Below, in pieces: positions 10,959-22,460 of a stretch of DNA of 64,000 nucleotides. Each line of letters opens with the position of its first letter. The stretch's first letter is position 1. This stretch comes from Spinacia oleracea (taxonomy: Eukaryota > Streptophyta > Magnoliopsida > Caryophyllales > Amaranthaceae), in contig NC_079487.1 of NCBI RefSeq assembly GCF_020520425.1, positions 79,737,141 to 79,801,140 of the forward strand, written 5' to 3'. The notes below the pieces were generated by a model. The model made no database searches. It was not told the DNA's origin and was given only the letters and a program-made list of their open reading frames with translations. The position numbers were made by a program, and so were the translations under genes.

Positions 10959-11695
10959 TGGACATACGGATCAAGAAATATTCTAGTAGTCAAGTTGGAA
11001 TAGAGATTCTTAATATGCGAGACCCATTATTGTTTTATGGCCCAACCTGACCGACTTCTTGAACTAAGATCCTTGCACACCAAAGGAGTAAACCTAAACA
11101 GCTAAACCTCTCACAAGTCACAAATCATAATCACAATCTTTTTCCAAATACCAATGACTCAATAACATTTTGGCTTAGTGGTTAAAATTGAGGACCCGTT
11201 TTATATAATAAAATAGGATTAATTTATATTAAAGTATTAACTACTCGCACGGCGAGGGAGTTAATTGATCGATTCACCAAGCACGGTATTGGGTTCGAGC
11301 TTTGGGAAAATAGGGAGATCTTTCCCGCAATTGAGGCCTAACCCGATTCGAGTCCGGATCAGTGAAAATATAGCATGCCCTAAATTAAGGTTGGAATGAT
11401 ACCGTAAAAGAAGAAATTGAAGGAGATGTATATCTATATTTTCAAAACGGGCATCCATGCCACCTTTGATCTTACTCGAGTTGTATTCTTACCAGTTACC
11501 ACCATTGGTACTTGTTGAGAAAATTATCCCACATGTGAGTTGGGTCTAATGTTTCACATGGAAGAAATAAAATTAGATTGACAAACATATTAAATTGATG
11601 GACTACTCCACCTATCACCAATTGGTTTTAAAATGGAACACCGTCAGACTTATATACGATCAATCTCTTCTCTTATACACGCTTGTAAATGGTCC
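10959..11695. other. Intergenic, nothing recognised
   Basis: AT-rich flank of the LTR element. A tRNA A box-like string at 11171 ('ggcttagtggttaaaa') lacks a B box. No gene seen. Confidence 0.55.
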
Positions 11696-11700
11696 GATGT

Positions 11701-13134
11701 TGTAGACACCTACTTTTGTCCCCATTCCCGCAAGGGAAAGGTTCGATGATGAAAACGTAAATCTCCACTTGACAACGCATCTCCTATGAAATAAACGAAT
11801 CTCAATTCCCCTTTTCATTTCACCCGAAACCTGCTATTTATGGAAACCTTCTAAAAATAGTAACTGCCGTAAAAGGTAGCTTCTAAAAGTGGCAAATCAT
11901 AAAAGATAGAAACCTGTCAGAATTAGGTGTTGCATTCCAACATAAATCCTAAATGAGATAGAAAACTGCGAGAATCTTATTCCTAATATGATTCAGAAAT
12001 AAGAGTTACGTATTAATTAAAATCCTAACGAGCCTAGATTTCGTAACGGGCCCAGACGCATTCCGTCATAAAATTGATACGCGCTAAAAGACTCGAATTA
12101 ATCTCAAACTCTACGGATTTCAGGAATCCGAATCTGACTAAAGAAAACAGCCCAGACCCTATTTTCAACGCCTGGCTCTGGGCGCTGAAAATACCTGGGT
12201 ACGTGTTTTTTCCTAATTCTTTGTGGATTAGAACTCTGCAATTCTATCTTTCCACGAACTCTTCCCTATAAATAGGCCCCTAAATTCGACGTGAAAAGAA
12301 CACACACAACACACAATTATATTCTGAGTATTGACTCCAACCCTTAGCCTAAGCCTCACGCTGCGAAACTGTTCACGCGTTCTGTCGCAATCGATCCATA
12401 AATCGAACAGAACGTATCCTGTCCCATAATTGAGATTCGTTAAATAAAAAGGAGAAATAGCAAAATCAAAGTGGTTAATTTTCTGAGAACCGTGACGCAC
12501 CTCTCAAGGGTGCGTCGTAATGTGTCCCTTTTCGATGATTTAACTGCTTTCCTCGCCCTTTTTATGAACTGTTAAACTAACCTAATCTGATTGTTCTATC
12601 ACGCCTAACAAATATAATATTTTTTGGAAAATCGGATTATCATGCTAGGTCCCTTAATGCTATTTAAATCAGATAATCACGATCGAATTAGTATTATATG
12701 TTGCATATTGCTAAAATCAACTCAGATTAGTTTAATAGTTAACGCATGTCCCTTCAATTATTTATGCTGAGCTAGTAAGGATATCCTGCCTCTGGAGTTA
12801 TCGACGAGCGAAGTACTCCTCTCGGTAGTTACAGTCCCCCGAACCCTCAATCTCTACCTTGCGGGTGTATATTGAGAGATCCCCACACCAGGGATCACAA
12901 GGGAACCTACGGCCGTCGTGGTCAAACATAATTGCACTCCCTTTATGTCACGATAACCGGGTTTTGTCAGTTTTTCTCATTGTCGTTAAAAACTGAATGG
13001 CGACTCCTATATTACTAGTCAATTGGGTGTATACTCACAGGAAATCCAATTACACTTGATTGAATAAAAAGAATCGTCACACCCACGAGGGACAAGGTCA
13101 CGCATTAGCCTCGTGCTTTTTCGACCCCCTCACA
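11701..13134 (+). repeat. 5' LTR of Tat-type element
   Basis: 1434 bp, starting TGTAGACACC and ending CCTCACA. A TATA box lies at 12267-12274. A GC hairpin (12162-12191) sits about 75 bp upstream of the TATA box. It differs from the 3' LTR at 11 sites by eye (for example near 11728, 11829, 12040, 12180-12208, 12297, 12466, 12479, 12660 and 12840). Confidence 0.95.
12267..12274 (+). promoter_or_regulatory. TATA box in 5' LTR
   Basis: TATAAATA followed by GGCCCC, inside a TG...CA LTR. Likely the pol II core promoter of the retrotransposon RNA. The 3' LTR has the same box at 23027-23034. Confidence 0.7.
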
Positions 13135-13135
13135 G

Positions 13136-13153
13136 TGGCGACTCCACTGGGGA
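13136..13153 (+). other. Primer binding site
   Basis: One base after the LTR: TGGCGACTCCACTGGGGA. It begins with TGG, pairing with the CCA tail of a tRNA. Tat/Ogre elements are known to use tRNA-Arg; assignment to that tRNA here is inferred. Confidence 0.65.
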
Positions 13154-14316
13154 TAGTGAAGGAAATACTCGTGCTTGTAGGTAATCAAAATAGCTGAAGG
13201 GTGAAACGATCCTACCCCGCGTTTATTTCCCCATCAAGTTGGGACGACCTAAAAATCAGCATATTAATGTGAACGGACAGAACATCATAACGAATCTCGG
13301 CTCCCTCGGGAGTTGGTACTAAGGATACCTTTTTTCGCCAATAGGGGGTGCATACGCCGCGCATGTTTCCCACTAGGTACTTGTGCAGGTAGTACACCTA
13401 TCCCGAACCCAATCGCTCGCCCATTAGGTCCCTCTCGCCTGCATGCCCCCTTGGCTTGCACTTGCGGGTTCGCCTCTTGAGCGAAATTCGTCTGTTGAAG
13501 ACACTACCTCGACCGGGGCTTGTGTTGGATCGACGATAGAAGCGGTACCAAGCCAGGCGCAAATAAACTACCCATAGAAGCCTATCATAAACTACGTGAC
13601 ATATTTAATTTTCAAATCCATGTTTGTAATGTAGTTATGTGTAGCGAAATATGTGATTGTGTGTGACAAACTATCCTAGAAAACCAACGACCTTAAAAAT
13701 TGCCCAAACATTCATAGACTAATTTGCCAAAGAGTTATACCGAAACACGTGTTCCGCAAACCCGAATGATCGCCACAAAATAAGCGACGCTCGGGGTGGC
13801 CCGTAACGAATCCCACAAACGCTGCTATGCGTAAAGGACGTTATTAGGCAAGCACGCAAATCGAAGTCGCATAAACAGAAGACAGAAAACGAGAACCAGC
13901 CAGGGACACATTTTCAACGCCCCTGGCCGGGCGCCAGAATTTCTCACGCCCCTCGCTGGGCGCTGAAGTTGGTGCTTGGCCTTCTGGTCAGGCGCAGCAG
14001 CCTCGGTGCCCGCGCGAAAGGAAAATACGTAGCGCAAAAAAATGTTCATAAAAAGAATTGCTACGAGGGCGTAAGAATAGCACTCGATTTCAAAAGCGAC
14101 TCGTGAAAAAATTAATAATTCTTTGTGTCGTTGTTAGGCCTCCTACGACGGCAATGCTCGGCACCAAAACCGAACATGCTAATAACTATGAGTGTCACAC
14201 GGGCAAGTGTTTCGAAAATCCAAAGAATGACCAAAATAATAAAAACCAAAAAGTGTACCGACAAAAGAAAGAGTGAAAAACCAATTTAGAGAGTCGAAGT
14301 CTAGACTAAGTAATGC
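13154..14316 (+). other. Untranslated leader of Tat-type element
   Basis: About 1.2 kb between the PBS and the first gag-frame ATG. It holds a double GC hairpin at 13911-13970. The short ORFs here have no domain. Confidence 0.6.
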
Positions 14317-15378
14317 TTGAAACTTTGGGAACCTAAAACTTTAGCTTATCTTATGCCTAGGACTGATCCTGCCACTTGGTGCCGATCAGGGAATCAACGG
14401 TTAGTGCGTCTCGAAGATACATCGCCAACACCAGGTTTAGTAACTCCAAGCTCCGTCCGTCATCCCTCATTTCAAGGATCTCCGCTTCCCCAACCTCGAT
14501 TCGCACCTTCAAACATGTCCATCGAAGATTTGCGAGACCAGATGGTCCAAATGACCCAACTTATGGGCCAACTGAAAATGTAAAATGAAGCTTTAGCGGC
14601 TGCGCAAGCCAAAAATGACCTCGATAACGAGAAGAGGATTGAAAAAATGGTCCTACAGCAAACCATGGGGAGCAAATACTTCTCCCTCGATCCTGAACCT
14701 TTTCCTGGCAAATTACCAGAAAAGTTCAGTTCATCTGACTTACCAAAGTTCAAGGCCACGGACAACCCCCGTGATCATCTACTGAGCTTTGTGAATACCA
14801 TGAACTTGAAAGGCGTGGACAAGTCCATGTACTTACCTGCCTTTCCTTTGTCCTTGGAACCTGTGCCGCTCAAATGGTACTATCACCAGGACCCTAAGAT
14901 CTTCCCCACTTGGGAAGACTTTGTCAATGTCTTCATCAAGCAATACTCGTCGAACATGGATTTCCAAGTCACCATGCGCGAGCTGGAAGTTCTCTTCCAA
15001 AAGAAAAATGAGGGTTTCACAACCTACTTTGCTAGATGGAGGGACCAGGCGGCCCAGCTAATCAATAGGCCTCCCGAAACAGAATTGGTCCAAAAATTCA
15101 TTGACAACCTGGACCCGGCTTACGGACAACACCTTAGGTACCTGGGACTCGACACTTTCAAAAGAGTTTATGATGTGGGAATAAAGATCGAGGACGACCT
15201 CGCCAAAACCATACAGAACAAACCCACATATAAGACCAACACCTATAATCGGGGTAACACATCCCAAGCCCAAGAAGTCCATGCTGTAGAAGAGACTCCC
15301 GCCCGAAGAAAACCCTGCAAGATGGGTCCGAGACCGAAAGTTTGCCCCACTCGGGTCAACTTTGGTACAAGCCTTTGA
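14317..15378 (+). pseudogene. gag: gag of Tat-type element, broken by a stop and a frameshift
   Basis: The gag capsid region reads in one frame from 14317. An in-frame TAA at 14581-14583 splits an 88-aa N-terminal piece from a 243-aa main piece (ATG 14647). The main piece has the retrotransposon-gag pattern: FPGKLPEKF near its start, then LPLKWYY-like and WEDFVNVFIKQY motifs, and a helical region ending near DDLAKTI. It runs out at RVNFGTSL-stop. The next conserved block (QAFERL) continues in the +1 frame in the protease ORF, overlapping by 17 bases. In relatives gag and protease usually share one frame, so I read this as mutation. Programmed recoding is possible but unsupported. Confidence 0.8.
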
Positions 15379-17311
15379 AAGACTAACCAATCAAGGAAAG
15401 TTGAGACCTATAGGCCCCGCCCTTGACCCTCCTGTCAAAAGCAAATATTGGGTCGAAGGTACTTACTGCAAATTCCATCAAGGAAATGGGCATGACACTG
15501 AAAACTGCTGGAGTCTAAAACATACGATCCAGGACATGATAGAGGATGAAGTGATACCTCTCCCTAACGTTGGCAAACCCAACAACAACAAGAGCCCACT
15601 CGGCTCTTGTCACATCTCTCTCGACCAACCAGAGAATTTCGACCCCACGGTGTATATTACACCTCAAGGTGCACCACTCGTTGTGGTCCCTATGCATCGA
15701 ATCGAGAGGGAAGTGTGCGGTGTGTGGAATGATAATGCTGAAGATATTTACCTATCTCAAGTCTCGGGCCAGGACTTCTTCACTGAAACTTGGCCCGGGT
15801 ATGCCCTCATTGACACCACCCCTCAGGAGCCCGAGGTCGACAACCTCACCCGATCCGGAAGAATATACCAACCGGATATTCACCCACCTCCTATGGACGA
15901 CGTCCCGGTTAGGCAAACTCCTGAGAATGGACGGCATGCCACCGTCGCGGAAGTCATTGAAAATCCTCTCCTGAAACAACTAAAAAGAACCAAAGCCGAG
16001 ATTACCATCTGGGATCTTATGTGTACTTCAAAGGAACATCGCGAAAAGCTTATTCGCTCACTTGACCTCATCTCAGTACCTACAGATGTCACACCTGACT
16101 CATTGGTTAGCCATGTCACCGGGGAAAAGGCCATAGTTTTCACTGATAAAGACTTACCCAAAGAGGGGGGTGCTCACAATAAAGCCCTTTACCTAGTGGT
16201 TGGATGCAAAGGACAAAACATCCCCCTAGCGCTCGTAGATAATGGTTCGGCGGTTAATGTCTGCCCATTGCGAACCGCCCATTGCTTGGGGCTAGGAAGC
16301 GATGGCTTCCAAACCTCCACGCAAGGGGTACGAGCTTATGATAACTCCCGAAGGCCTGTATTGGGAAAAATCAACCTTACCATACAAACCGGGCCTGTGG
16401 CACGCACCACGGAGTTTCAAATAATCGACATCAAGCCCACTTTCAACCTCCTCTTGGGGCGACCTTGGCTCCATGACTTAGGAGGTGTGGCTTCTACCTT
16501 GCACCAAATGGTTAAACTTAACCATAACGGGGTAATACTAGAAATCCGCGCCCCTCCTCTCGACGTTAGTTGTACTATGGTTGGAACGGCTGAAGCTGCA
16601 GACGACCTTTATGGGTTTCAAATGGAAGAAACAATCCAGTTCATCGAAGATTATGATCCAGCATTCCTAGACCCGCATGCATCCCGAGTCATCCCTAGAA
16701 TGCTGTTAGCTCAAGGCTATTTTCCAGGAACCCCATTGGGCATAAGGAAGAAGGAATGCACATTCCATCCTTTTCCCGACAAATCTACTCCCTTTGGCTT
16801 AGGTTATGAACCAACGGAGGAAGTTATTGCTGACCGCCTATCTAGGCTACGCCTTAACAAAACCAAACAAACCACCCTCCTTCCCCCATATCAAAGGACC
16901 CTTAACGGGATGTTCATTCGGGAAGGAGAAGAACACCCATGCTGTGATTTCCCTGAACCCTTCGTTCAGGATGGCTTGCTAAAACCCGCATTTGAAATTT
17001 TCCATGACTGCCACACCTTGGATGAGGCACCCCACCTCGCCAAGACTAAAACAGCTGAAATATTGGACAACCAGGCTCTATGGACATTGTTTAACGAATC
17101 GAGGCCTATGGAGAACGAGACTGTGATGACTACCCTAGCTTTACAAGATGAAGGTTTCGATCCAACCCGGTTAATCTCTCCTGCATCAACACTAGAAGAG
17201 GTCGAGAACGGATGGGTGAAGACATATCAGTGGGTCAATGCAAAAGGAATGGAATTCAAGATGAGTACCGGTGAAGGACCGAAGTTTTACGAGACTAAAC
17301 CCCAGGCTTGA
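15362..17311 (+). CDS. pro: Zinc knuckle and aspartic protease ORF of Tat-type element
   Basis: 649 aa. The N-terminus holds the end of gag (QAFERL, residues 4-9) and a C-x2-H-x4-H-x4-C knuckle (C36, H39, H44, C49), a variant common in Tat and Athila elements. The retropepsin lies around residues 275-390: active-site DNG at 293-295 within ALVDNGSAVNVCP, and later LLLGRPWLHDLG. The last 250 residues carry no reverse transcriptase. The ORF ends at a stop after KFYETKPQA, and no pol domain follows in any frame. The protease cuts the element's own polyprotein. The ATG chosen is only the first in the open frame; translation probably arrives from gag. A functional protein is doubtful because gag upstream is broken. 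Confidence 0.85.
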   Translation: MVQAFERLTNQGKLRPIGPALDPPVKSKYWVEGTYCKFHQGNGHDTENCWSLKHTIQDMIEDEVIPLPNVGKPNNNKSPLGSCHISLDQPENFDPTVYITPQGAPLVVVPMHRIEREVCGVWNDNAEDIYLSQVSGQDFFTETWPGYALIDTTPQEPEVDNLTRSGRIYQPDIHPPPMDDVPVRQTPENGRHATVAEVIENPLLKQLKRTKAEITIWDLMCTSKEHREKLIRSLDLISVPTDVTPDSLVSHVTGEKAIVFTDKDLPKEGGAHNKALYLVVGCKGQNIPLALVDNGSAVNVCPLRTAHCLGLGSDGFQTSTQGVRAYDNSRRPVLGKINLTIQTGPVARTTEFQIIDIKPTFNLLLGRPWLHDLGGVASTLHQMVKLNHNGVILEIRAPPLDVSCTMVGTAEAADDLYGFQMEETIQFIEDYDPAFLDPHASRVIPRMLLAQGYFPGTPLGIRKKECTFHPFPDKSTPFGLGYEPTEEVIADRLSRLRLNKTKQTTLLPPYQRTLNGMFIREGEEHPCCDFPEPFVQDGLLKPAFEIFHDCHTLDEAPHLAKTKTAEILDNQALWTLFNESRPMENETVMTTLALQDEGFDPTRLISPASTLEEVENGWVKTYQWVNAKGMEFKMSTGEGPKFYETKPQA

Positions 17312-18589
17312 GCCACATAGAGCACCATTAGTAAAAAGCGCCTAGTAGTTCTTTAGATTGATAGAAAAAATAATAGAGACTTTAGATGGTCCTAAGGCCC
17401 TTTAGAATATGGGTCAGTTTTATTTCAGTGTGTTTTCCTTACTTTCCGAATCAATAAAGGCGTAATATTTCTCCTAAAAATTTTATTCTAACACTAAATA
17501 AACACCAAATGTACTTGCAAAATACAAAAATAAAGAAGCGGCCCACTCTAGGCCCAACAAACAAAGCCCACTCGGTTTTGAAATAGTGCCATGGGAACCA
17601 ATTCCCGAAACCCACAAAATAAACCACACTATCCCATTCATATCCCCAAAACCTAAAAAGCCAACCAGTGTCATCATAAGAGCCAATCCATGCAACCCAA
17701 AATCAAAGGAAATCAAAAATTTAAAAACAATGCAAATGTTACAAAAAAAAACAGATTCATAAAACATAGATTCCATCATACCCTTCACTAACAACCCACC
17801 TCCAAAGCCTACACAAAGATCTTCATAACTTCCGCACCCTAACTCCATTTTCAAAACTGTTTCAAGTCACCAATAGAAAAAATTAATCCAGACAAAAGTG
17901 CATTTCACACTAACAGTCAAAAAAGCCTCCAAGATAGCCTCAAAATTAACTTTAAATACGAAGCAAAATATCAAGGCACAAAAAAAAAGGGAATAGAAAT
18001 AAACGCAAGAACATGTGAAGCAAAGGAAAAATTGACCGCCCAAGTCATTTTCAGCGCCCAGGGCTAGGCGCCGAAATTTCTGACGCCCCAGCCTGGGCGT
18101 TGAAACTCTCTGCCTGCCAAAAGTTTTCTTTTTGAAAGTGCTCGTCATTTTATCCGCACACAACGGAAAAATAACGAACACTTGGGGGGTACAGTACGTA
18201 TCCAAATAGGTTTACCAAGAATATAGCTATACAAATTAGTCGAATTTTACGCAACCTATGGCAAAAAAAAACGGCAGATGAAAATAATGATAAATACTTC
18301 ACTCATTTGACCGATTAAGTAATATGTTTCCACTTCAGGACATATCTACCGAAATCCGGCATACTAGAACTTATTCTAAAGCTAGAACTACGCGCGACCT
18401 GATTCTGACAAGATACGTAGGCAATCCTTACCAAGGATTCGGTCCAAATAAAAAAATAATAATATATTCTTTGCAAAAAAAAAGTGTTAGACATATAAAA
18501 TACAGGAGAAACAAAAATAAATGAAAACTAAAAATACGCCTTTATTAAAATATAATAAGAAGGGAACCTGCACCCTAGCAAGAACTACA
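17312..18589. other. Non-coding middle region where pol is missing
   Basis: In an autonomous Tat element reverse transcriptase, RNase H and integrase would follow here. None is found on either strand. The minus-strand ORFs 17483-17854 and 17867-18205 are low-complexity and unrecognised. It includes a double GC hairpin (18048-18106) and a stretch around 18387-18428 ('tacgcgcgacctgattc...agatacgtaggca') that looks like a conserved non-coding motif near the 3' part of such elements. Confidence 0.6.
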
Positions 18590-20442
18590 CTACTCTAGTT
18601 CTTCCGGATCATCAAATAAAGTCTTGTAGAGAGCAATGTTCGCAGGATCCACCCCCACAGTCTTCTGCGCTCCCCCAATATCAATCTCCATAAGAACCGG
18701 CTCCTGGACACTAACTTCCAAAGATGTCAAGGCTTCAGAAACATTCTCAATTATAGCCCGCTCAGCCTCGAAGGCACAGGCAATGGTGGGAGAAGGGTTA
18801 TTATCATCAACTAGACTAGCCACTGTTTCTACAGGCGGTCGAGCCTTCCTAACCCATACATTGTTCCGGCGAAGATCTCCGCGAGAGCTTGCATTTCTTT
18901 TAACAACAACAGGCCCCTTCATGTTAGGCATCTTTTTAGGCCTGAAACTGGAACGGGGAGGAACTTCCTTTCGCTTTCGATCAGGACGAGCTTTCACAGT
19001 CTTAATACTATAAGTACGAGGTCTGGCAGAATCAGGACCCTCATACTTAACACGAATACGAGGTATCAAAAGCTCAGCCGGCTCCCCATTACGAGCCTCG
19101 GTCCTCACATCTTTGTCATCGGAGCTCATCCACAACTTGTAATTTTCAGAAAGACCCAAAAAGCCATTTGTAGCTACGGCCCAACGCGGGGGACCATCAT
19201 AATACTTAGCCCACGCTAAGACCCGTGTTTGTGAAAAGGCCGCTACCTTAGGTGGTACCGTATTAGAAAAGGGGATAGTCTGCCTTAAACCATATTGACG
19301 CATGACTCGGTAAGGGAAAATATAAATGGGACGAGATAGCCCCAACAAAGAAACATAAACCGATACATCAGACCCCCCTGTCATAGTAGTCAAACCCCAC
19401 CATGGTACCACCCACTTAATAGAACAAATGCCATAAGTAAAAAAGGAGGTCCATTCGGCCTCGTCCTGGCCTTGGTGCAAGTATTTTCGGTTACCCAAAG
19501 CTATAGGGCGATAATGTTTAGGATCGGCAGGAGCTTCCAAAAGTTTAAGCCGTTCCGCAAGCCAAATCTGCAAAAACAGGTACGATCGAATCAAAAGAAT
19601 GAAAAGAAAGAAAAAACGATTCATGGGGCGCAGTTTCAACGCCCAGGACCAGGCGCCGAATATTCCAGCGCCCAGCCCTGGGCGCTGAAACTCAGCCCCA
19701 GGCAAAAAGAAATATACGCAAAAAAAAAAAAAAAAAAAACATACATGTGCGCAAGGAAAAGATCGATTACCTGCAGCAATAGGGGGCTCCCCTTTAAATA
19801 TTCGGATTTGGCATCCTTCTTCAGCTCATCCGCACTCAGCAAAGTCTCGGCAACAACCAACGGCATGATAGAATAGCAACTTTCCATCTGGCTAATCAAG
19901 GGGATCAACCTTATGTCACCGAACTCACCATTGTTATTCGACAGCAAATAATGATTCAACAAGCAAAATACAAGGGCTCGAATATTCAATTTCTGTTCAG
20001 TCATTTTTTTACTAGGCCTAAAGTGGTGTTTTACAAGTTTCGCCAAGTTAACCTTATCATCTACAACAATTTCAGCAAACATGTTATCATCTAGCCCTAG
20101 GAAAGCCCTTATGGTTGTTTTACCCTCTTCAATAGTGCCAGGGGTAACAGGAGTAGCATTAGTAGGATAACCAAGGATCGCAGCAAATTCATCAGGCAAA
20201 GGACATATTTCATTGCCCCGAAAGGAAAAAACATGATGATCGGAGTCCCAAAAGCTTAGGGCAGCATGCAGAAAGCTATAATCAATATAATTTGTTGTAA
20301 GCCTAAAAGTGCCTCTAAGCTGTATTCTTTTAACAAAGTTTTTTCTGTGGGAGTAAGGGCCCGTAGCCAACGCTAACAGTCCGTTGGAGTGAGAAAGTAG
20401 GGATCGACATGGCAAAAGCAGTGAATAATTAAAGCACAACAA
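18590..20442 (-). CDS. Antisense retrotransposon gene, DUF7745/plant-mobile-domain-like, two exons
   Basis: Exon 1 is 20442-19771 (224 codons) and exon 2 is 19567-18590. The intron 19770-19568 has a clean GT donor (CTGCAG|GTAATC) and acceptor (TTTTTGCAG|ATTTGG). Both joins are phase 0, giving 549 aa. Exon 1 has the pattern FLHAALSFWD..HVFSF..NEICPLPDEFAAILGYP, as in DUF7745/plant mobile domain proteins, and ends KGSPLLLQ; exon 2 continues IWLAERLKLL. The C-terminal 200 residues are basic then acidic and look disordered. Extra antisense ORFs of this kind are known from Tat-lineage elements; function is unknown. An internal ATG at 19705 would arise only in unspliced RNA, where the intron's GC hairpin is translated. 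No stops or frameshifts, unlike gag. Confidence 0.75.
19633..19690. repeat. Double GC hairpin inside the antisense-gene intron
   Basis: Two consecutive palindromes of the form TTTCAACGCCC..GGGCGCC and CAGCGCCC..GGGCGCTGAAA. The same module appears at 13911-13970, 18048-18106 and 20584-20643, with single versions in each LTR at 12162-12191 and 22922-22951. None was noticed outside this element. Confidence 0.8.
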
Positions 20443-20493
20443 AAAGAAAAGAAAGAATTTGAGAGTAGTAGAAAATAAGGGACGTATCTAGCC

Positions 20494-20505
20494 CTTATAT
20501 ATAGC
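20494..20505 (-). promoter_or_regulatory. TATA box of the antisense gene
   Basis: Minus-strand CTATATATAAGG, about 55 bp upstream of the antisense ATG (20442). It supports transcription of this gene from its own promoter, independent of the LTR. Confidence 0.5.
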
Positions 20506-21540
20506 TGAACGCACCCCATGACATCCTGATCCCATTCGGAGACGTGTTAGGAAATCCGAAAGTCAAATATTATTAGGAAAGGACTTTCAGCGCCCACGGG
20601 TGGGCGCCGAAATGTTTAACGCCTGGCCTTGGGCGCTGGAAATGCAGCCCAAGGCCCAGTTTTCACAAAACACGGAACAGGAAAGGACTTAAGACCGTGT
20701 TGCTAAACACGAGGCCCTATTGCAAGTAGGATCAAGCCCAAAGCACCTTTAGCTCCCAAATAAGCAAGAAAAAAAAAATTAAAAAATATAATAAAGCTTG
20801 GTCGAAACTTAGTCTCGTCTCAGAAAATGCTCATGTACACTTTTCAAAAAAAAAGCAAGTTAAATATCATGGTCATTCTTCGAAACACCAAAAATATGTG
20901 TCGTCAAGTCATTGGTTTTCCAAATAAAAAATGTCTGTCTGTCAAAGGGTTAATCCGGGCCAAGCTAAAACCGGATGTCGCCTGAAAACTAAAGTCGCAC
21001 TCCACGGCTTCGCTAAAGTAGCACACTACTATAGGAGGTCGCTCGCACATACGAGCATGACCCCAAACATGATTACAAGATGCGAAAAACAACCGACGAG
21101 CCCCAGTGCTTGGGGGCTCGCGAAAAAATAGACTCCAACGAGGAGCGCGCGATCAAAATCACATTCCCAGACTGCGCCATACACCATAGCGTGTTTGGAT
21201 ATCTCAAAAAAAGAACAACAAATAGGTTCGACCTCATCGAAAGGACGTCACTGACGCTTGTGCACGGTCCTCTGATCAAAGACCAAGTCGAGCCGTAAAG
21301 ACTAGCTCAAAATCACGAAAGCGGACGGTCGCAAGACAAAGATCCGTCTGAACACGTTGTCAGCCCACGTTCAGGTTACAACTAAATTCGAGCACCCCTC
21401 GAAAGAATTCGCTCTTGCAAGAATGAATAAAAGAAATTCTCAAAAGAAATCACAAAGAACCAAAGAAAATAGGAACTTGCCCATCTGCAGTCGGCAAGAT
21501 CGCGTCACAAACTGCGCAAGTTCCCAAATCGAAAAGAAAA
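20506..21540. other. Non-coding 3' region of Tat-type element
   Basis: Holds the double GC hairpin 20584-20643 and short unrecognised ORFs on both strands. No domain seen. Confidence 0.5.
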
Positions 21541-21543
21541 CGA

Positions 21544-21965
21544 ATTCAGGGACGTCCACCCTCAGCGGACAGGGTTCGCCCACCCTCAGCGGGCGGGGTC
21601 TGCGTCACTAGCCGCCCAGGTCCTCAGTTTTCGACAAAAACATAAAGTCTTCAAATTTAAAATAGGCTCGCCATCTTCAGCCGGCGGGGTCTACGGCGCA
21701 AACCACGTAGGTCCTTATTTTCAAAAAAGCAAAATAAATTTTAAAATAGATTCGTCCACTTCTATCGGACGGGGTGTCCACCCTCAGCGGACAAGGTTCG
21801 CCATCTTCAGCCGGCGGGGTCTACGTCACAAACCGCGTAGGTCCTTATTTTCAAAACATCAAAACAGATTCGTCCACTTCTATCGGACGGGGCGTCCACC
21901 CTCAGCGGACAGGCTCGCCATCTTCAGCTGGCGGGGTCTGCGTCACTAACCGCGCAGGTCCTTAG
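21544..21965 (+). repeat. GC-rich tandem repeat, about 118-bp unit
   Basis: Units carry 'ttcgtccacttctatcgg', 'gtccaccctcagcgga', 'gccatcttcagc.ggcgggg' and 'gtaggtccttattttc'. The phrase 'gattcgtcc' recurs at 21749 and 21867 (period 118), with partial units before. Tandem repeats between coding region and 3' LTR are a known feature of Tat elements. Confidence 0.75.
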
Positions 21966-21985
21966 TCGCTGCAGCGATAACTTTT

Positions 21986-22067
21986 GCTGGATTTTCCTTC
22001 GTTTTACGTCCTATAAAAACAAGGGTGCTGGATTTTCCTTCGTTTTACGTCCTATAAAAACAAGGGG
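21986..22067 (+). repeat. 41-bp direct duplication
   Basis: The unit starting 'gctggattttccttcg' and ending 'ataaaaacaaggg' occurs twice back to back (21986 and 22027). A looser repeat follows at 22170-22260 ('caatgacaaagtgagga'). Confidence 0.85.
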
Positions 22068-22445
22068 GTTTTCTCGTTTAGCTAGCCCTGAAAATGAGAA
22101 TCTTTAAAAAAACGTTTTTACCTCGTGATTGGGCTTGGCCAGGCCCAATTACACTTTATAGCTTTGATTTCGAAAAACTCTGTAGCTACTCCCAATGACA
22201 AAGTGAGGAAGTTTCTACGCACCTTTAGATCCTTCCAATGACAAAGTGAGGAAGTTTCTATACTATCAGTTGACAAATCCCAATGACACGTGAGGGATAT
22301 GTCGACACTTCAAGTGATGACCCTTAAGTCAAAGTTATCACTCGGGGGCTCGTGAGACCCTCGCAAAACAGGTCACAATACACCGTGGCTTGTGTGACGC
22401 ACTCCGTCTAATACTTTGACCATCGTCTTACTCCAAGACTCAGTC

Positions 22446-22456
22446 AAAGTGGGGGC
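22446..22456 (+). other. Polypurine tract
   Basis: AAAGTGGGGGC lies a few bases before the 3' LTR (22461). It would prime plus-strand DNA synthesis. Confidence 0.65.
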
Positions 22457-22460
22457 TAAC

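Noticed and set aside
11163..11200. tRNA or SINE near 'ggcttagtggttaaaa'
   Set aside because: Only an A box-like string; no B box within the expected distance.
17483..18205. Minus-strand ORFs of 123 and 112 aa in the Tat-type element
   Set aside because: No domain; partly the translation of a hairpin repeat and poly-A/T stretches; no splice or promoter support.
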